Shown here: piece by piece, positions 12,001 through 22,100 of the stretch
Layout: the number at the start of each line of letters is the position of its first letter
How positions within the stretch are numbered: position 1 is the first letter of the stretch
DNA from: Fagopyrum homotropicum
Taxonomy: Eukaryota; Streptophyta; Magnoliopsida; Caryophyllales; Polygonaceae
DNA length: 64,000 nucleotides
Direction: 5' to 3'
Assembly (NCBI GenBank): GCA_033239125.1
Contig: BSWB01000008.1
Span: 2,758,001 to 2,822,000, forward strand
Notes under the pieces: model-generated
Seen by the model: the letters and a program-made list of their open reading frames with translations, nothing else
Told to the model about the DNA's origin: nothing
Database searches by the model: none
Made by a program: the position numbers and the translations under genes

Positions 12001-14391
12001 AAGGCAATAGGATACACCATTGATGATCTTGTTGGCATAAAACCCTCTTTGTGTATGCATAGGATAATGATGGAAGATAATCATAAACCCTCTATTGAAC
12101 ATCAAAGAAGATTGAATCCCATAATGAAAGAGGTAGTCAAAAAGGAAATCATTAAGTTGCTAGATGCGGGAATTATCTACCCTATCTCGGATAGTAAGTG
12201 GGTTAGTCCCGTTCATGTAGTACCTAAGAAGGGTGGGATGACCGTAGTAACCAATGAGAACAATGAATTAATCCCCACTAGAACGGTTACGGGATGGAGG
12301 ATGTGCATTGATTATAGGAAGTTGAACATGGCCTCTAGGAAAGATCACTTCCCCCTCCCCTTCATTGACCAAATGCTAGAGAGGTTAGCTCAACATTCTC
12401 ATTTTTGCTACCTAGATGGCTATAGTAGATTCTTCCAAATCCCTATCCACCCCGATGACCAAGAGAAAACCACCTTTACATGTCCATGGGGTACTTTTGC
12501 ATATAGGAGAATGCCATTTGGGTTGTGTAATGCACCAGCCACCTTCCAAAGGTGTATGATGGCTATTTTTTCAAAATACATTGAAAATATCATGGAAGTG
12601 TTCATGGATGATTTCTCTGTTTATGGTTCTTCTTTCGATGATTGCTTGGCTAACTTGTCCTTAGTATTGCAAAGATGTGAGGAGACAAATCTTGTCTTAA
12701 ATTGGGAAAAATGCCACTTCATGGTAAGTGAAGGTATTGTGTTAGGACACTTGGTGTCTAACCGTGGCATTGAGGTTGATAGGGCCAAGATTGAAACGAT
12801 AGAGAAGTTGCCACCACCTACCTCGGTGAAAGGGGTAAGGAGTTTCTTAGGGCATGCCGGTTTTTACCGGAGGTTTATTCAAGACTTCTCTAAAATTTCT
12901 AAGCCCTTTACTAACCTACTAATGAAGGATGTTGAATTTGTTTTCTCCAAAGATTGCCTTGAGGCTTTTTGTAGGTTGAAGAACGTTTTGATCTCCGCAC
13001 CTGTAATGCAACCTCCGGATTGGAGTTTACCATTTGAGATCATGTGTGATGCAAGCGATGTAGCCGTTGGGGCTGTTTTGGGGCAAAGGAAGGATGGGCG
13101 AACTCATGTCATTTATTATGCTAGCAAGACGCTAGATGATGCCCAACTCAACTATGCCACAACCGAGAAAGAGTTGCTAGCGGTAGTGTATGCCTTTGAG
13201 AAGTTTCGGTCATATCTTGTTGGAGCGAAAGTCATAGTCTATACGGATCATGCTGCGATCCGTTATCTCCTTACCAAGAAGGATGCCAAGCCTAGGTTGA
13301 TTCGGTGGATCCTTCTTCTTCAAGAATTTGACTTGGAAATCCGGGACAAGAAGGGATCCGAGAACTCCGTGGCGGATCACCTTAGTAGACTCCCACCATT
13401 GGAGATTGAGAGAGATGACATCCCGATTGATGACTCATTCCGGGATGAGCAATTGCAAATGGTGGAGGAATGCTTGTTCCAAGTGTCTAGAGGAAGTGAG
13501 CCGTGGTATGCCGACATTATGAACTACTTGGTGTGTGAGGAAGTGCCTCCCGGATTAACATATGCCCAAAGGAAGAAGTTCTTCAAGGATGTGAGGCACT
13601 ACTATTGGAGTGAGCCACTTTTGTTCAAAAGAGGGCCGGATGGAATGTTTAAAAGATGCATACCGGAGGATGAGGTGGAGAGTGTGATCCGGCATTGCCA
13701 TTCCTTGCCATGTGGAGGGCATGCTAGCTCGCACAAGACATGTGCTAAAGTGTTGCAATCGGGTTTCTTTTGGCCAAGTTTGTTCAAGGATGTGCAAAGC
13801 TTCGTAGTAGCTTGTGATGCTTGCCAAAGGACGGGCAACATCTCAAGGAGAAATGAGATGCCCTTGAACAACATACAAGAGGTGGAAATATTTGATGTAT
13901 GGGGTGTGGACTTCATGGGACCATTCCCTTCTTCATGTGGCAACCTCTACATCCTATTGGCGGTTGACTATGTTTCGAGATGGGTGGAGGCAATCGCCTC
14001 TCCTACAAATGATGCCAAGGTTGTGGTGCGGTTCTTCAACCGAGTGATCTTTCCTAGGTTTGGAACACCTAGGGTGATCATAAGCGATGGAGGGAAGCAC
14101 TTCACCAATAGGAATTTTGGAGCACTTTTGGCTAAGTATGGGGTGACTCATAAAGTGGCAACACCTTACCATCCCCAAACTAGTGGCCAAGTGGAGATCT
14201 CCAACCGGGAGATCAAGGCCATTCTTGAGAAGAAGGTATCAAGGACGAGAAAAGATTGGGCTATGAAGCTCGATGATGCCTTGTGGGCATATAGGACCGT
14301 CTTCAAAACACCAATTGGCACCACTCCTTACAAGCTAGCCTATGGTAAGTCTTGCCACCTTCCGGTAGAGATGGAGCATAGAGCTTATTAG
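9097..14391 (+). CDS. Athila gag-pol polyprotein, B-type copy (copy 1)
   Basis: A 1764-residue polyprotein of the Athila lineage of Ty3/gypsy. The start is the ATG in 'agagATGGCCGG', 213 bp after the PBS. Order: coiled coil (residues 7-60), proline run (about 60-68), gag domain (about 110-290), Asn-rich gag tail without a CCHC knuckle (350-400), protease with DLGA near 648, a variable linker carrying two palindromes (about 830-885), RT with FMDDFSVYG near 1170, RNase H (MCDASDVAVGAVLG near 1315), and integrase with an HHCC finger (about 1531-1578) and D, D, E near 1605, 1664 and 1699. A one-base loss by comparison with copy 2, and a TAG at 14389, cut it short inside the integrase C-terminus; the rest is at 14392-14777. 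There is no env-like ORF downstream. Confidence 0.95.
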   Translation: MAGRNLQAELDEALEQIRLRDELLEEERRLANERQEETRREIEEIRQALVQGELNRRQPPPPPPPVEQPQPAANVRVVPIAIEEPQTLGRHMDPAQRAHRSGVNLGDPAAHNYELRPQVLQMIRHNQFGGMEGESPHQHLMNYEILMETLRPPRLESNNHKLRAFSFSLKDKALAWYQSIPQGRVGTWEEMTTEFLTKFFLPSKTTELRGKINAFVMKDRESLFKSWERFKDLLLDCPHHGIPKIELLEIYFKGLDEDSQFKLQSLSGGTFMDKHVDDAWEFVEKQALVIEKYSHRKSEGRKAGAYEVSEVTMSNFKLDAINNELKSLRELCATTLKNQATPQVLPQANLSSKEEDVNYMGRGNYNNYQGPRNFNNNRQFNNYRPNHNHPGFSYSNPDGALNPPASTSTTPLPRASQEPPPGFTQPPKDRTEIMFEQLLGRLSGLESTVTSISKAQKVLEAQVFQKAGEAHRDPGKLPGRTEENPRGQVLAITTRSGLSMKDPLPKENAKGKQVVNEEETLQGDGGKSKDVEPTYVAPPPYKPPLPFPQSRARARLDNHFGKFLELMSKLHINIPFMDAILGMPAYGKFLKEILSNKRKLEEYGEIRMTKRSSELIQTMKEEMPPKLRDPGSFCVPIGVGEVKYDALCDLGASVSIIPLALCNKVGLGEPKPVKMTLYMADRSITHPVGILEDIPVQLGKFYVPIDFVVLDIPADYPVPIILGRPFLATSRCLVDCKNGTLSFNIGEENIKFKLSTMMKGATLDEDIFNIVEEEESREVVSSILLKDPLERVLSSSLMEEGIEESSNEVIKALNALDELPSVGFEVLEEEENCQKNRTEGQKSADFCTCAEISASFAKTETQIDPPSDKSSDFSSWTDFPESFQHQPLEYEQSSRDFKEASMALQSSQPTLYGSSPTEKGPPQLDLKPLPSHLKYAFLGSNSTYPVIVNASLNDDELNRLLNELKLHRKAIGYTIDDLVGIKPSLCMHRIMMEDNHKPSIEHQRRLNPIMKEVVKKEIIKLLDAGIIYPISDSKWVSPVHVVPKKGGMTVVTNENNELIPTRTVTGWRMCIDYRKLNMASRKDHFPLPFIDQMLERLAQHSHFCYLDGYSRFFQIPIHPDDQEKTTFTCPWGTFAYRRMPFGLCNAPATFQRCMMAIFSKYIENIMEVFMDDFSVYGSSFDDCLANLSLVLQRCEETNLVLNWEKCHFMVSEGIVLGHLVSNRGIEVDRAKIETIEKLPPPTSVKGVRSFLGHAGFYRRFIQDFSKISKPFTNLLMKDVEFVFSKDCLEAFCRLKNVLISAPVMQPPDWSLPFEIMCDASDVAVGAVLGQRKDGRTHVIYYASKTLDDAQLNYATTEKELLAVVYAFEKFRSYLVGAKVIVYTDHAAIRYLLTKKDAKPRLIRWILLLQEFDLEIRDKKGSENSVADHLSRLPPLEIERDDIPIDDSFRDEQLQMVEECLFQVSRGSEPWYADIMNYLVCEEVPPGLTYAQRKKFFKDVRHYYWSEPLLFKRGPDGMFKRCIPEDEVESVIRHCHSLPCGGHASSHKTCAKVLQSGFFWPSLFKDVQSFVVACDACQRTGNISRRNEMPLNNIQEVEIFDVWGVDFMGPFPSSCGNLYILLAVDYVSRWVEAIASPTNDAKVVVRFFNRVIFPRFGTPRVIISDGGKHFTNRNFGALLAKYGVTHKVATPYHPQTSGQVEISNREIKAILEKKVSRTRKDWAMKLDDALWAYRTVFKTPIGTTPYKLAYGKSCHLPVEMEHRAY
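11593..11750. repeat. Two family B palindromes inside the PR-RT linker of copy 1
   Basis: Half-site near 11600 and full dyad AAAAATCGGCCGATTTTT at 11618-11635, then a second set with AAATCGTCCGATTT near 11701-11713 and half-site near 11726. They are read in frame as linker protein. The orthologous linker of copy 2 (21645-21776) holds two palindromes of the A word at the same place. Confidence 0.75.
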
Positions 14392-14777
14392 GCATTAAGT
14401 GGCTAAATTTTGACCTCAAGGAGGCGGGAGAGAAGCGGTTGCTAGACATGAACGCCCTTGAGGAGATCCGGTTGGATGCTTATGAGAATGCCCGGATTTA
14501 CAAGGAGCGGACCAAAAGGTGGCATGACAAGCGCCTCCTTCCAAAGGAGTTGAATGAAGGCGACTTGGTGCTTCTCTTCAACTCGAGGCTGCGGATCTTG
14601 CCCGGAAAGCTCAAATCAAGATGGACCGGGCCTTATGTGGTGAAGAAAGTTTTTCCTCATGGAGTGGTGGAGATAGGAGGAGATCATTGTGGTAACTTCA
14701 AGGTGAATGGGCACCGTTTGAAGAAGTACACCCCGGAAGCTCCGGTGGAAGTGATTGCCCCACTTCACCTTGATTGA
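14392..14777 (+). pseudogene. Athila copy 1 integrase C-terminus, cut off by a frameshift and stop
   Basis: This continues the integrase of copy 1 in another frame and matches the same part of copy 2 (24415-24799) closely: 'ERTKRWHDK', 'PGKLKSRWTGPYVVKK', 'NGHRLKKY', then the stop. The separation from the main ORF is the single-base deletion and in-frame TAG just upstream. It is probably not translated on its own, although an ATG at 14439 opens it. Confidence 0.85.
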
Positions 14778-15031
14778 AACGCTCCTGAATTTGGTCAAGC
14801 TAATGACCTTAAAGAAGCGCTTAATGGGAGGCAACCCATTGGTACATGTTTTTCCCTTTCTTTTTCTTGCTTTTGTTTAATCTCACTCTTGGTGTGCTTT
14901 GTTTTTCTTTTGTGTTTTTGGGTGCTAGATCTTGTTGATTGTAATGAGTTACGAGATGTTGGAGGTCATGTGAAAGCCTCATGGACCAGTTGAAAGTACA
15001 AGATCCAAGCACATGGACGAGGAGGAAATCA

Positions 15032-15098
15032 CCCAGAAAAATCGGCCTGTTCTTCATCTAGATCGGCCGATTTTCCTGGGCTATGGGGCGATTTTTCC
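15032..15098. repeat. Family B palindrome in copy 1 3' UTR
   Basis: AAAAATCGGCC half-site near 15037, dyad GATCGGCCGATTTT at 15061-15074 and GGCGATTTTTCC half-site near 15088, spaced about 24 bp apart. Confidence 0.75.
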
Positions 15099-15162
15099 TC
15101 TGTATAAAGGAAAGTGATGATCTCCAATCAAGCATGGGTGGAGCGGACGAGGAACTTGGACG

Positions 15163-15178
15163 GCTTGCGGTGCCAAGC
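15163..15178 (+). other. Small conserved hairpin GCTTG-CGGTGC-CAAGC
   Basis: A 5-bp stem with a six-base loop. Copy 2 has GCTAG-CGGTGC-CTAGC at 25041-25056, where two bases change together and pairing is kept. The outer LARD has the copy 1 version on its minus strand at 1123-1138. Confidence 0.5.
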
Positions 15179-15324
15179 GCGGGTTCCGACACCTTAATGA
15201 ACATCAAGAGCTCTCTACCATCCTTGATCGATCATCCACCATCATCATTCGATGTGAACCGAAATACCACAGCATCACCAATTTTACATTGTGAGGACTC
15301 TCTTTCACTTCTTTATTTAGTTTG

Positions 15325-15364
15325 CACATTGGGGACAATGTGTTTCTAAGTATGGGGTGGGGTT
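15325..15364 (+). promoter_or_regulatory. Upstream GGGA-loop hairpin and PPT-like tract, copy 1
   Basis: CACATTG-GGGA-CAATGTG at 15325-15342, followed by 'taagtatggggtggggtt'. It lies about 1.2 kb before the 3' LTR and could be a second PPT or an RNA signal. Confidence 0.65.
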
Positions 15365-15929
15365 TTCATGATCACTTGCATGATTAGCATCTAGGATAGT
15401 TTAATTTTGTCATATCTTCCGTTATGTCTTGCATTGTACATACATATTTCGAAAAATCCAAAAAATTCAGAAAATTTTAAAATTTTAGTGCTTCTAAGGC
15501 TTGGATATGACCCTAATGATTGAACCTTGTCTTGTGGATTGGCTATGGATGGCCTTATGTGTTAAATTGATGAATGTATATGTGGACTTGAAGTACTTCT
15601 CTTGAAACCATGAATGATTTGTGATCATGATGTTTGCCTAGAATGAATTGAGTATTGAAAGTCAAAATTGCATGCTAGTTCTTGCACATCAATTAGGAGT
15701 GATTAAGGCAATTCATTTTCCTCTACTTCTCATCTTGATCATGTTGCTTGAGCACCTCAATTGAGATAAATTTGACCTCTTTTGACCCATCCGGGAATAG
15801 GAGCATGCTAGTGTGGTGATGTGTGTGAAAAGCAAGTGTGGGGTGAAGTTGTTGATGAAAAGAATGTCATGCATAAAATGCTGAATTTGTTGTGAAAGTG
15901 TAGCCAAAAATATAGGCTTGGGGACATTG

Positions 15930-16110
15930 GCTTAAATGACAAGTAAATCAGTACACTTCACATAATCGGGTGTTGGTGCCTTGCCAAAGTCAAATAAACC
16001 AATAGTCCTAACGAGCTTTGGTATGTGTGCCCGGTGTGGATGCATCTCGAAAAATAGAAAAAGCCCGAGAATGGCTAATCACCAAGGTTTCGGCTTTTGC
16101 ACACCAATGC
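15930..16110 (+). other. Conserved non-coding 3' UTR block
   Basis: The block runs through 'cgggtgttggtgccttgccaa', 'cctaacgagctttggtatgtg', 'gatgcatctcg' and 'ggctaatcaccaaggtttcgg' segments. Recognisable counterparts lie at about 25810-26000, 190-360 (minus) and 29160-29340 (minus), although neighbouring sequence has diverged between families. This points to a functional RNA or DNA signal. Confidence 0.6.
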
Positions 16111-16561
16111 CATTGTCTCAAAAATTAAAAAAAAAAGAAAAGAAAATGAAGAAAAAATATACACTTGAGGGAAGTTGATAAGAAAATTTGAAGTTGTGGT
16201 TGTTTAGTTCCTTTCCCGGATTAGCATCACATAGCCTAGAAAATTCCCACCTAATCACAACGTTTCTTGGCCTTCTATTTTACAAGTCCTTTTGACCTAC
16301 TTGCATGTGTGTAAGACTAAGTGATTTAGATTGGATATACTCATGATCATCTTGACTTCTTCATCTTTACATTTCATTGCATGCTATCAAGTTAAGTGTA
16401 ATTGTCTTTCCATGCTTTCATTTAATTGATACATAATTGCTTGTCCATTGCCATGAAACATGACTATGAAGGTGATCCAATATTAGAAGCACAAACCCAA
16501 AAAGATTTTGCCATTTTTCTGCATACATAAATCATGTCATCTCTTAGTCTATAGTTGGGAA

Positions 16562-16601
16562 TTTGCTCGGGGACGAGCAAACCTTAAGTATGGGGTATTT
16601 T
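16562..16601 (+). promoter_or_regulatory. Terminal GGGA hairpin and polypurine tract, copy 1
   Basis: TTTGCTCG-GGGA-CGAGCAAA (8-bp perfect stem, 16562-16581) followed by 'ccttaagtatggggtatttt' and the LTR start at 16602. This is the canonical PPT position. Confidence 0.75.
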
Positions 16602-16924
16602 TGATAACACGATTTATGACTTAGGTTTAGGTAATCATTTAGATAGATTCATCACTCATTCATGTATGGTTTAGCACAAATTCGCGACGTTTGCACTCAA
16701 TTCACGTATTTTGTCGAGATAGACGTCTACACGGACTTGTGCGTTGCTTTGTAGGTATTTCGGGGGTCTTTTGGACATTAACCGATACATTAGAGGGCCA
16801 AGCCTCATGATGGTACACATCCAAGGCTAAGGAGGAGCATAAATGGAGCAACAAGGGACACAAAGACCACTATTGGTGCAAGCAATGAATCAACTCATGG
16901 CTAGACGATCATAGCACCTTTCTG

Positions 16925-16995
16925 CTGAAGAAAATCGAACCAACAAGCAGCTAAATCGGCCGATTTTTCTCCTACTAGGTCGATTTTTGAGGCTT
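16925..16995. repeat. Family B palindrome upstream of TATA
   Basis: GAAAATCG half-site near 16930, full dyad AAATCGGCCGATTT at 16953-16966 and GGTCGATTTTT half-site near 16979. Confidence 0.75.
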
Positions 16996-17519
16996 TGACA
17001 GCTTAAGCCACGTGTCCCACGATCTCTTGTCCGTCCTTGCTCTTGGTGGAGAATATAAGTGGTCCTGCAGGTGGTTGCTGAGCATCTCTCCTCTCCCACA
17101 CTCTCACTGACAGCTCATGGATTTTGGAGGAAGATTGGAGGAGAAGAAAAGCTCTCAAGGATTGAAGGAAGAAGAAGAACACCATTCTAAGAGTTTAGAG
17201 TGATTTTGAGTGATTTTGTAGTCTTGGATTGAAGAACTAATTGCAAGGATTGTTAAGAACGTTTTGAATCTTCATTTTAGAGTTTGTAAGTCTTGCTACA
17301 ACTTGGATTTGGCTGAGATTTATTGATTTTGCTTACTCATCTTTCATTACTCATCTATGAACACCATGTATGCTTGTTTGATGATTTCGGATCTTGATAT
17401 GCTTATTATTGGCTAGTTTCTTGTGATTTTAGAGTGATGGATTGATGGTTATGGCTAAGGTGATGATAGGATGGGCTTATATGTTAGTTTAGGATGATTT
17501 ATATGCACGAAACTCACAA

Positions 17520-17594
17520 CAGAAGGAAAAATCGACCTGTTCATCAGATAAATCGGCCGATTTATCTGTAGAACAGCCCGATTTATTCTTCTGT
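17520..17594. repeat. Family B palindrome downstream of TATA (best preserved)
   Basis: An imperfect palindrome with arms of about 37 bp. The core GATAAATCGGCCGATTTATC at 17547-17566 is perfect; matching CTGTTC/GAACAG boxes and AAATCG half-sites flank it, ending in CAGAAG/CTTCTG. Confidence 0.8.
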
Positions 17595-18429
17595 TGCTCT
17601 TTAAATGATAAATCTGCATGCTAGGGTGTTTGGTTGTTTAAATCCTAGTGTTTATTAAGCCTAATTTAGCTTAGGATCACCTAATGCTATCAACCTAAGT
17701 GAAGGAAGAGATCTACCCGATGATTCCCTATCTTAGATACCTTAGAAGATGAATTCTAGGTAGTAGTGAGCCTAATAAGCCGCTATTGGATTGAGTGTGC
17801 TAGGATTATTGCTTGAGATTTCCCTATTCCGAGACTTACCCGATAAGGAGAGGGTTACCCCCTAAGTAGTATCTAGTTTGTGTGGAATTCCTTATTCTAA
17901 CCCCTTGAGACCTACCCGGTAATAGGAGTTTGATGCGGGATTAGTGAAGTGAGAGACTTACCCGGTAATCGCTTCCATTAGTGAAACATTCTTTCCCCAG
18001 CACCGCAGCTAGCCCTTAGAATCCTTAGAACCTTGAATCCTATGCCATAACCGGAAATCTTGACCTCTAGAATCTACTTTTCTCTCTTAATCATATACTT
18101 GTGCTTCGTGTTACTTACTCGTTTGCTAGCTTAATTTGTTAGTTGTTTTATTACCTTGCTTGACTTGTGATCTTTGTTTGATCACCACAAAAACCAACAA
18201 AAACATTGCGTTTTCCATTTTCTTTGTTCCTCATCTTATCTTAGTCTAGATTCACACTATCTTTGATCATTGCTTGACTCGATTTCACCTTAGTCTTTGT
18301 GTTCGACCTCGGAATACTTACCTTTCTACAAACGTCCCGTACACTGCGGGTTCGCTAGAAGTTAGGATAAATATAACGAGTATAAATTTAAGACTTATTG
18401 CGTGCACATCACACGATTCTAGCGTAACA

Positions 18430-18914
18430 AATGGACTAGTGGATCATGAGACCTACCCGGTAATTAATCCCAATCTAGAAACACTTAACCCCAACATAGT
18501 TAATCCAAGAATGAATAGATAGCTTGAGTCCTATGCCATAATCGGAACTTCCAATCCCTAGAATCCATCTTTTCTTTCTTTGATCTACATCTTGTTTGGT
18601 TGTTTATTTGCGTTGATTTATAGTTTGATTGATCGATTACTTGCATGAATTGTCATCTTTGATTGATCACCAAAAAAAACCAACTAAAAACATTTGAGAT
18701 TTTCATTTCTTTATTTCTTTCTTCTCTTTCAACCTAGGTCCTTGCTATACTCAATCACAAATCGAGTCAATTTCACCTTAGTCTTTGTGTTCGACCTCGG
18801 AATACTATCCCTACTACGAACGACCCGTACACTGCGGGTTCGCTAGGAGTTAGGAGAAATATAACGAGTATAAATTTAAAACCCAATTGCGCATCACACG
18901 ATCTTAGCGTAACA
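18430..18914 (+). mobile_element. Partial A LTR (last 485 bp) abutting B LTR
   Basis: Nearly identical to 8375-8859, the 3' part of the A 5' LTR. It begins AATGG, the presumed target site of the B element inside the A LTR, and leads without a break into the PBS of copy 2. Confidence 0.9.
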
Positions 18915-18920
18915 AGTTTT

Positions 18921-18938
18921 TGGCGCCGTTGCCGGGGA
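18921..18938 (+). promoter_or_regulatory. Primer-binding site, tRNA-Asp (copy 2)
   Basis: Same TGGCGCCGTTGCCGGGGA as at 8866, seven bases after the LTR end. Confidence 0.9.
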
Positions 18939-19151
18939 CTAGGTTTAGATTGAGTCTATTTTGTGATTGTTTCTAGTGTAGATCTTTCTTGTTGCTTTTG
19001 ATCTCTTTTTGGTTTGTGTCTTTGCTTTTCAGGACATCTATTACTCTTTAGGTGTATGCGAAGATCTCGTGGCAAGGATTTAGCTCCATTCGATCCCGAA
19101 CCGGAGAAAACCCTTCGATCTAGATCCAAGAACATCCGAAAAGAGAAAGAG

Positions 19152-22100
19152 ATGGCCGGAAGAAACCTCTAAGCTGAATTGGATGAAGCCTTAGAGCAAA
19201 TAAGGCTAAGAGATGAGCTCTTGGAGGAAGAAAGGAGACTTGCCAATGAGAGGCAAGAGGAAACTAGGAGGGAGATTGAAGAGATTAGGCAAGCCCTTGT
19301 TCAAGGAGAGCTTAATCGCCGACAACCTCCACCTCCTCCACCACAACCGCAGCCGGCGGCTAATGTTAGGGTTGTTCCCATTGCTATTGAGGAGCCACAA
19401 ACCCTAGGGAGACGTATGGATCCGGCACAAAGAGCACACCGACGGGGTGTGAACCTAGGAGATCCCGCTACCCACAACTATGAGCTCCGCCCTCAAGTTC
19501 TACAAATGATCCGGCATAATCAATTTGGAGGGATGGAAGGAGAGTCTCCTCATCAACACTTGATGAATTATGAAATCTTGATGGAGACTCTTAGACCGCC
19601 AAGATTGGAGAGCAACAACCATAAGCTTATGGCTTTTTCCTTCTCTCTTAAGGATAAAGCCTTGGCTTGGTATCAATCTATTCCACAAGGGCGAGTTGGT
19701 ACTTGGGAGGAGATGACAACCGAGTTTTTGACCAAGTTCTTCCCACCTTCCAAGACTACCGAATTAAGAGGGAAGATCAATGCCTTTGTGATGAAGGATA
19801 GAGAAAGTTTATTCAAGTCTTGGGAGAGGTTCAAAGATCTTCTCCTTGATTGTCCACACCATGGCATCCCGAAAATTGAGCTATTGGAGATCTACTTCAA
19901 GGGACTTGACGAAGATAGCCGATTCAAGCTCCAATCTCTTTCCGGTGGGACATTCATGGAGAAACATGTAGATGATGCTTGGGAGTTTGTGGAGAAGCAA
20001 GCTCTAGTGATTGAGAAATACTCCCATAGGAAGAGTGAAGGAAGGAAGGCGGGAGCATATGAGGTGAGTGAAGTCACCATGAGCAATTTCAAGCTTGACG
20101 CCATCAACAATGAGTTGAAGTCCTTGAGAGAGTTGTGTGCTACTACTTTGAAGAACCAAGCAACCCCTCAAGTGCTTCCACAAGCCAACTTGTCTTCCAA
20201 GGAGGAGGATGTGAATTATATGGGAAGAGGCAACTTCAACAATTACCAAGGCCCAAGGAGTTTCAACAACAACCGGCAATTTAACAATTATTGGCCCAAC
20301 CACAACCATCCCGGGTTTTCTTACTCTAACCTGGATGGAGCCTTGAACCCTCCCGCTTCCACAAGCCCAACTCCACCACCAAGAGCCTCACAAGAACCTC
20401 CACCCGGCTTCACTCAACCTCCCAAGGATAGAACCGAAATAATGTTTGAGCAATTGCTAGGAAGGTTGAGTGGTCTTGAGAGCACCGTGACTTCAATCTC
20501 TAAGGCTCAAAAAGTCTTGGAAGCACAAGTGTTCCAAAAGGCGGGTGAAGCCCATAGAGATCCGGGGAAGCTTCCCGGAAGAACCGAAGACAACCCAAGA
20601 GGTCAGGTGTTGGCTATCATAACAAGGAGTGGGTTGAGTATGAAGGATCCTTTGCCCAAGGACCAAGCTAAGGGAAAGCAAGTAGTGGTAGAAGAGGGAA
20701 GAATGCAAGAAGATGGAGGCAAGAGCAAGGATGTAGGGCCAACCTATGTGGCACCGCCTCCATACAAGCCACCACTACCGTTTCCACAATCAAGAGCAAG
20801 AGCTCGTTTGGACAATCACTTTGGTAAGTTCCTTGAACTAATGTCCAAATTACATATTAACATTCCGTTCATAGATGCCATTTTAGGAATGCCGGCATAT
20901 GGCAAGTTTTTGAAGGAAATACTCTCCAACAAAAGGAAGTTGGAGGAGTATGGGGAGATAAGAATGACCAAGAGATCCTCGGAATTGATCCAAACCATGA
21001 AGGAAGAGATGCCTCCCAAGCTAAGGGATCCGGGCTCTTTTTGCGTCCCAATAGGAGTGGGAGATGTGAAGTACGAGGCCCTTTGTGATCTTGGAGAAAG
21101 TGTAAGCATCATACTGCTTGCACTTTGCAACAAGGTCGGGCTAGGAGAGCCAAAGCCGGTCAAGATGACCCTTTATATGGCGGACCGTTCTATCACTCAT
21201 CCAGTTGGGATTCTAGAAGACATTCCGGTGAAACTAGGAGGATTCTATGTGCCAATTGACTTTGTCGTCTTGGATATTCCGGCGGATTATCCGGTTCCCA
21301 TCATCTTAGAAAGACCTTTCCTAGCCACTTCCGGATGCCTAGTGGATTGCAAGAACGGGACTCTCTCCTTCAACATTGGAGAAGAGAACATCATGTTCAA
21401 GCTGTCCACCATGATGAAAGGGCCAACCCTTGATGAGGATGTCTTCAACATAGTTGAGCAAGAAGAATCTAGAGAAGTTGTGAGCTCGATCTTAATCAAA
21501 GATCCCTTGGAGAAGGTTCTTACCTTGAGTATGATGGAAGAAGGTGTTGAAGAGGCTTGCAATGAAGAGATCAAGACCTTGGAAGCCTTGGAAGAGGAGC
21601 CAAGAGTTGGATTTGAAAGCCACGAAGAGGTGTTGAACAGCTGCAAATTCCACGGTCGAGATTTATGTTCCACGGCCGTCAAACTTTCTGGACAACTCCG
21701 AGAAGCAAGCTTGGCAAGAACCACGGCCGTGGAAGTTGGGCAAGCCGTGATTTCAACCGTAGATTTCCCTGGACCAGTCCTTGATGACGATCACGCTTTT
21801 AGGAGGCATGATGAGTCTTCATTTGCTTTGGACTCATCTAATCCAACCTTATTTGGATCATCTTCAATCGATAAAGGTCCCCCTCAACTTGAACTTAAAC
21901 CCCTTCCCTCTCATTTAAAGTATGCATTTCTTGGTGAAAATTCTTCATATCCGGTGATTGTTAATGCATGCTTGAGTGATGATGAACTTGCTAAGTTGTT
22001 GCATGAACTGAGATTGCATAGAAAGGCCATTGGTTATACTATTGATGATTTGGTTGGCATTAAGCCCTCTTTGTGCATGCATAAGATAATGATGGAAGAT

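Larger units (their letters stand above)
14778..16601 (+). other. Athila copy 1 3' untranslated region
   Basis: About 1.8 kb without a supported gene. It holds a family B palindrome (15032-15098), a small hairpin (15163-15178), a GGGA-loop hairpin plus PPT-like tract (15325-15364), a long block conserved in all Athila and LARD copies here (about 15930-16110) and a terminal GGGA hairpin plus PPT before the 3' LTR (16562-16601). A 71-codon frame near 15136-15349 also exists in the outer LARD but is broken by stops in copy 2, so I treat it as non-coding. Confidence 0.75.
16602..18429 (+). mobile_element. Athila B 3' LTR
   Basis: An LTR of about 1.83 kb, TGATAACACG to CGTAACA, clearly diverged from the A LTR at 7029 but alike in layout: palindrome (16925-16995), TATA-like GAATATAAG at about 17052-17059, second palindrome (17520-17594) and four ACTTACCCGG-type motifs (17708-17970). 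It is followed with no internal region by a 485-bp piece of A LTR. Its closest relative in the window is the outer LARD LTR at 40797-42594. Confidence 0.9.

Noticed and set aside
14778..16601. Env-like ORF after Athila pol
   Set aside because: Some Athila elements have one, but no long frame or membrane segment is present here or at 24800-26474.
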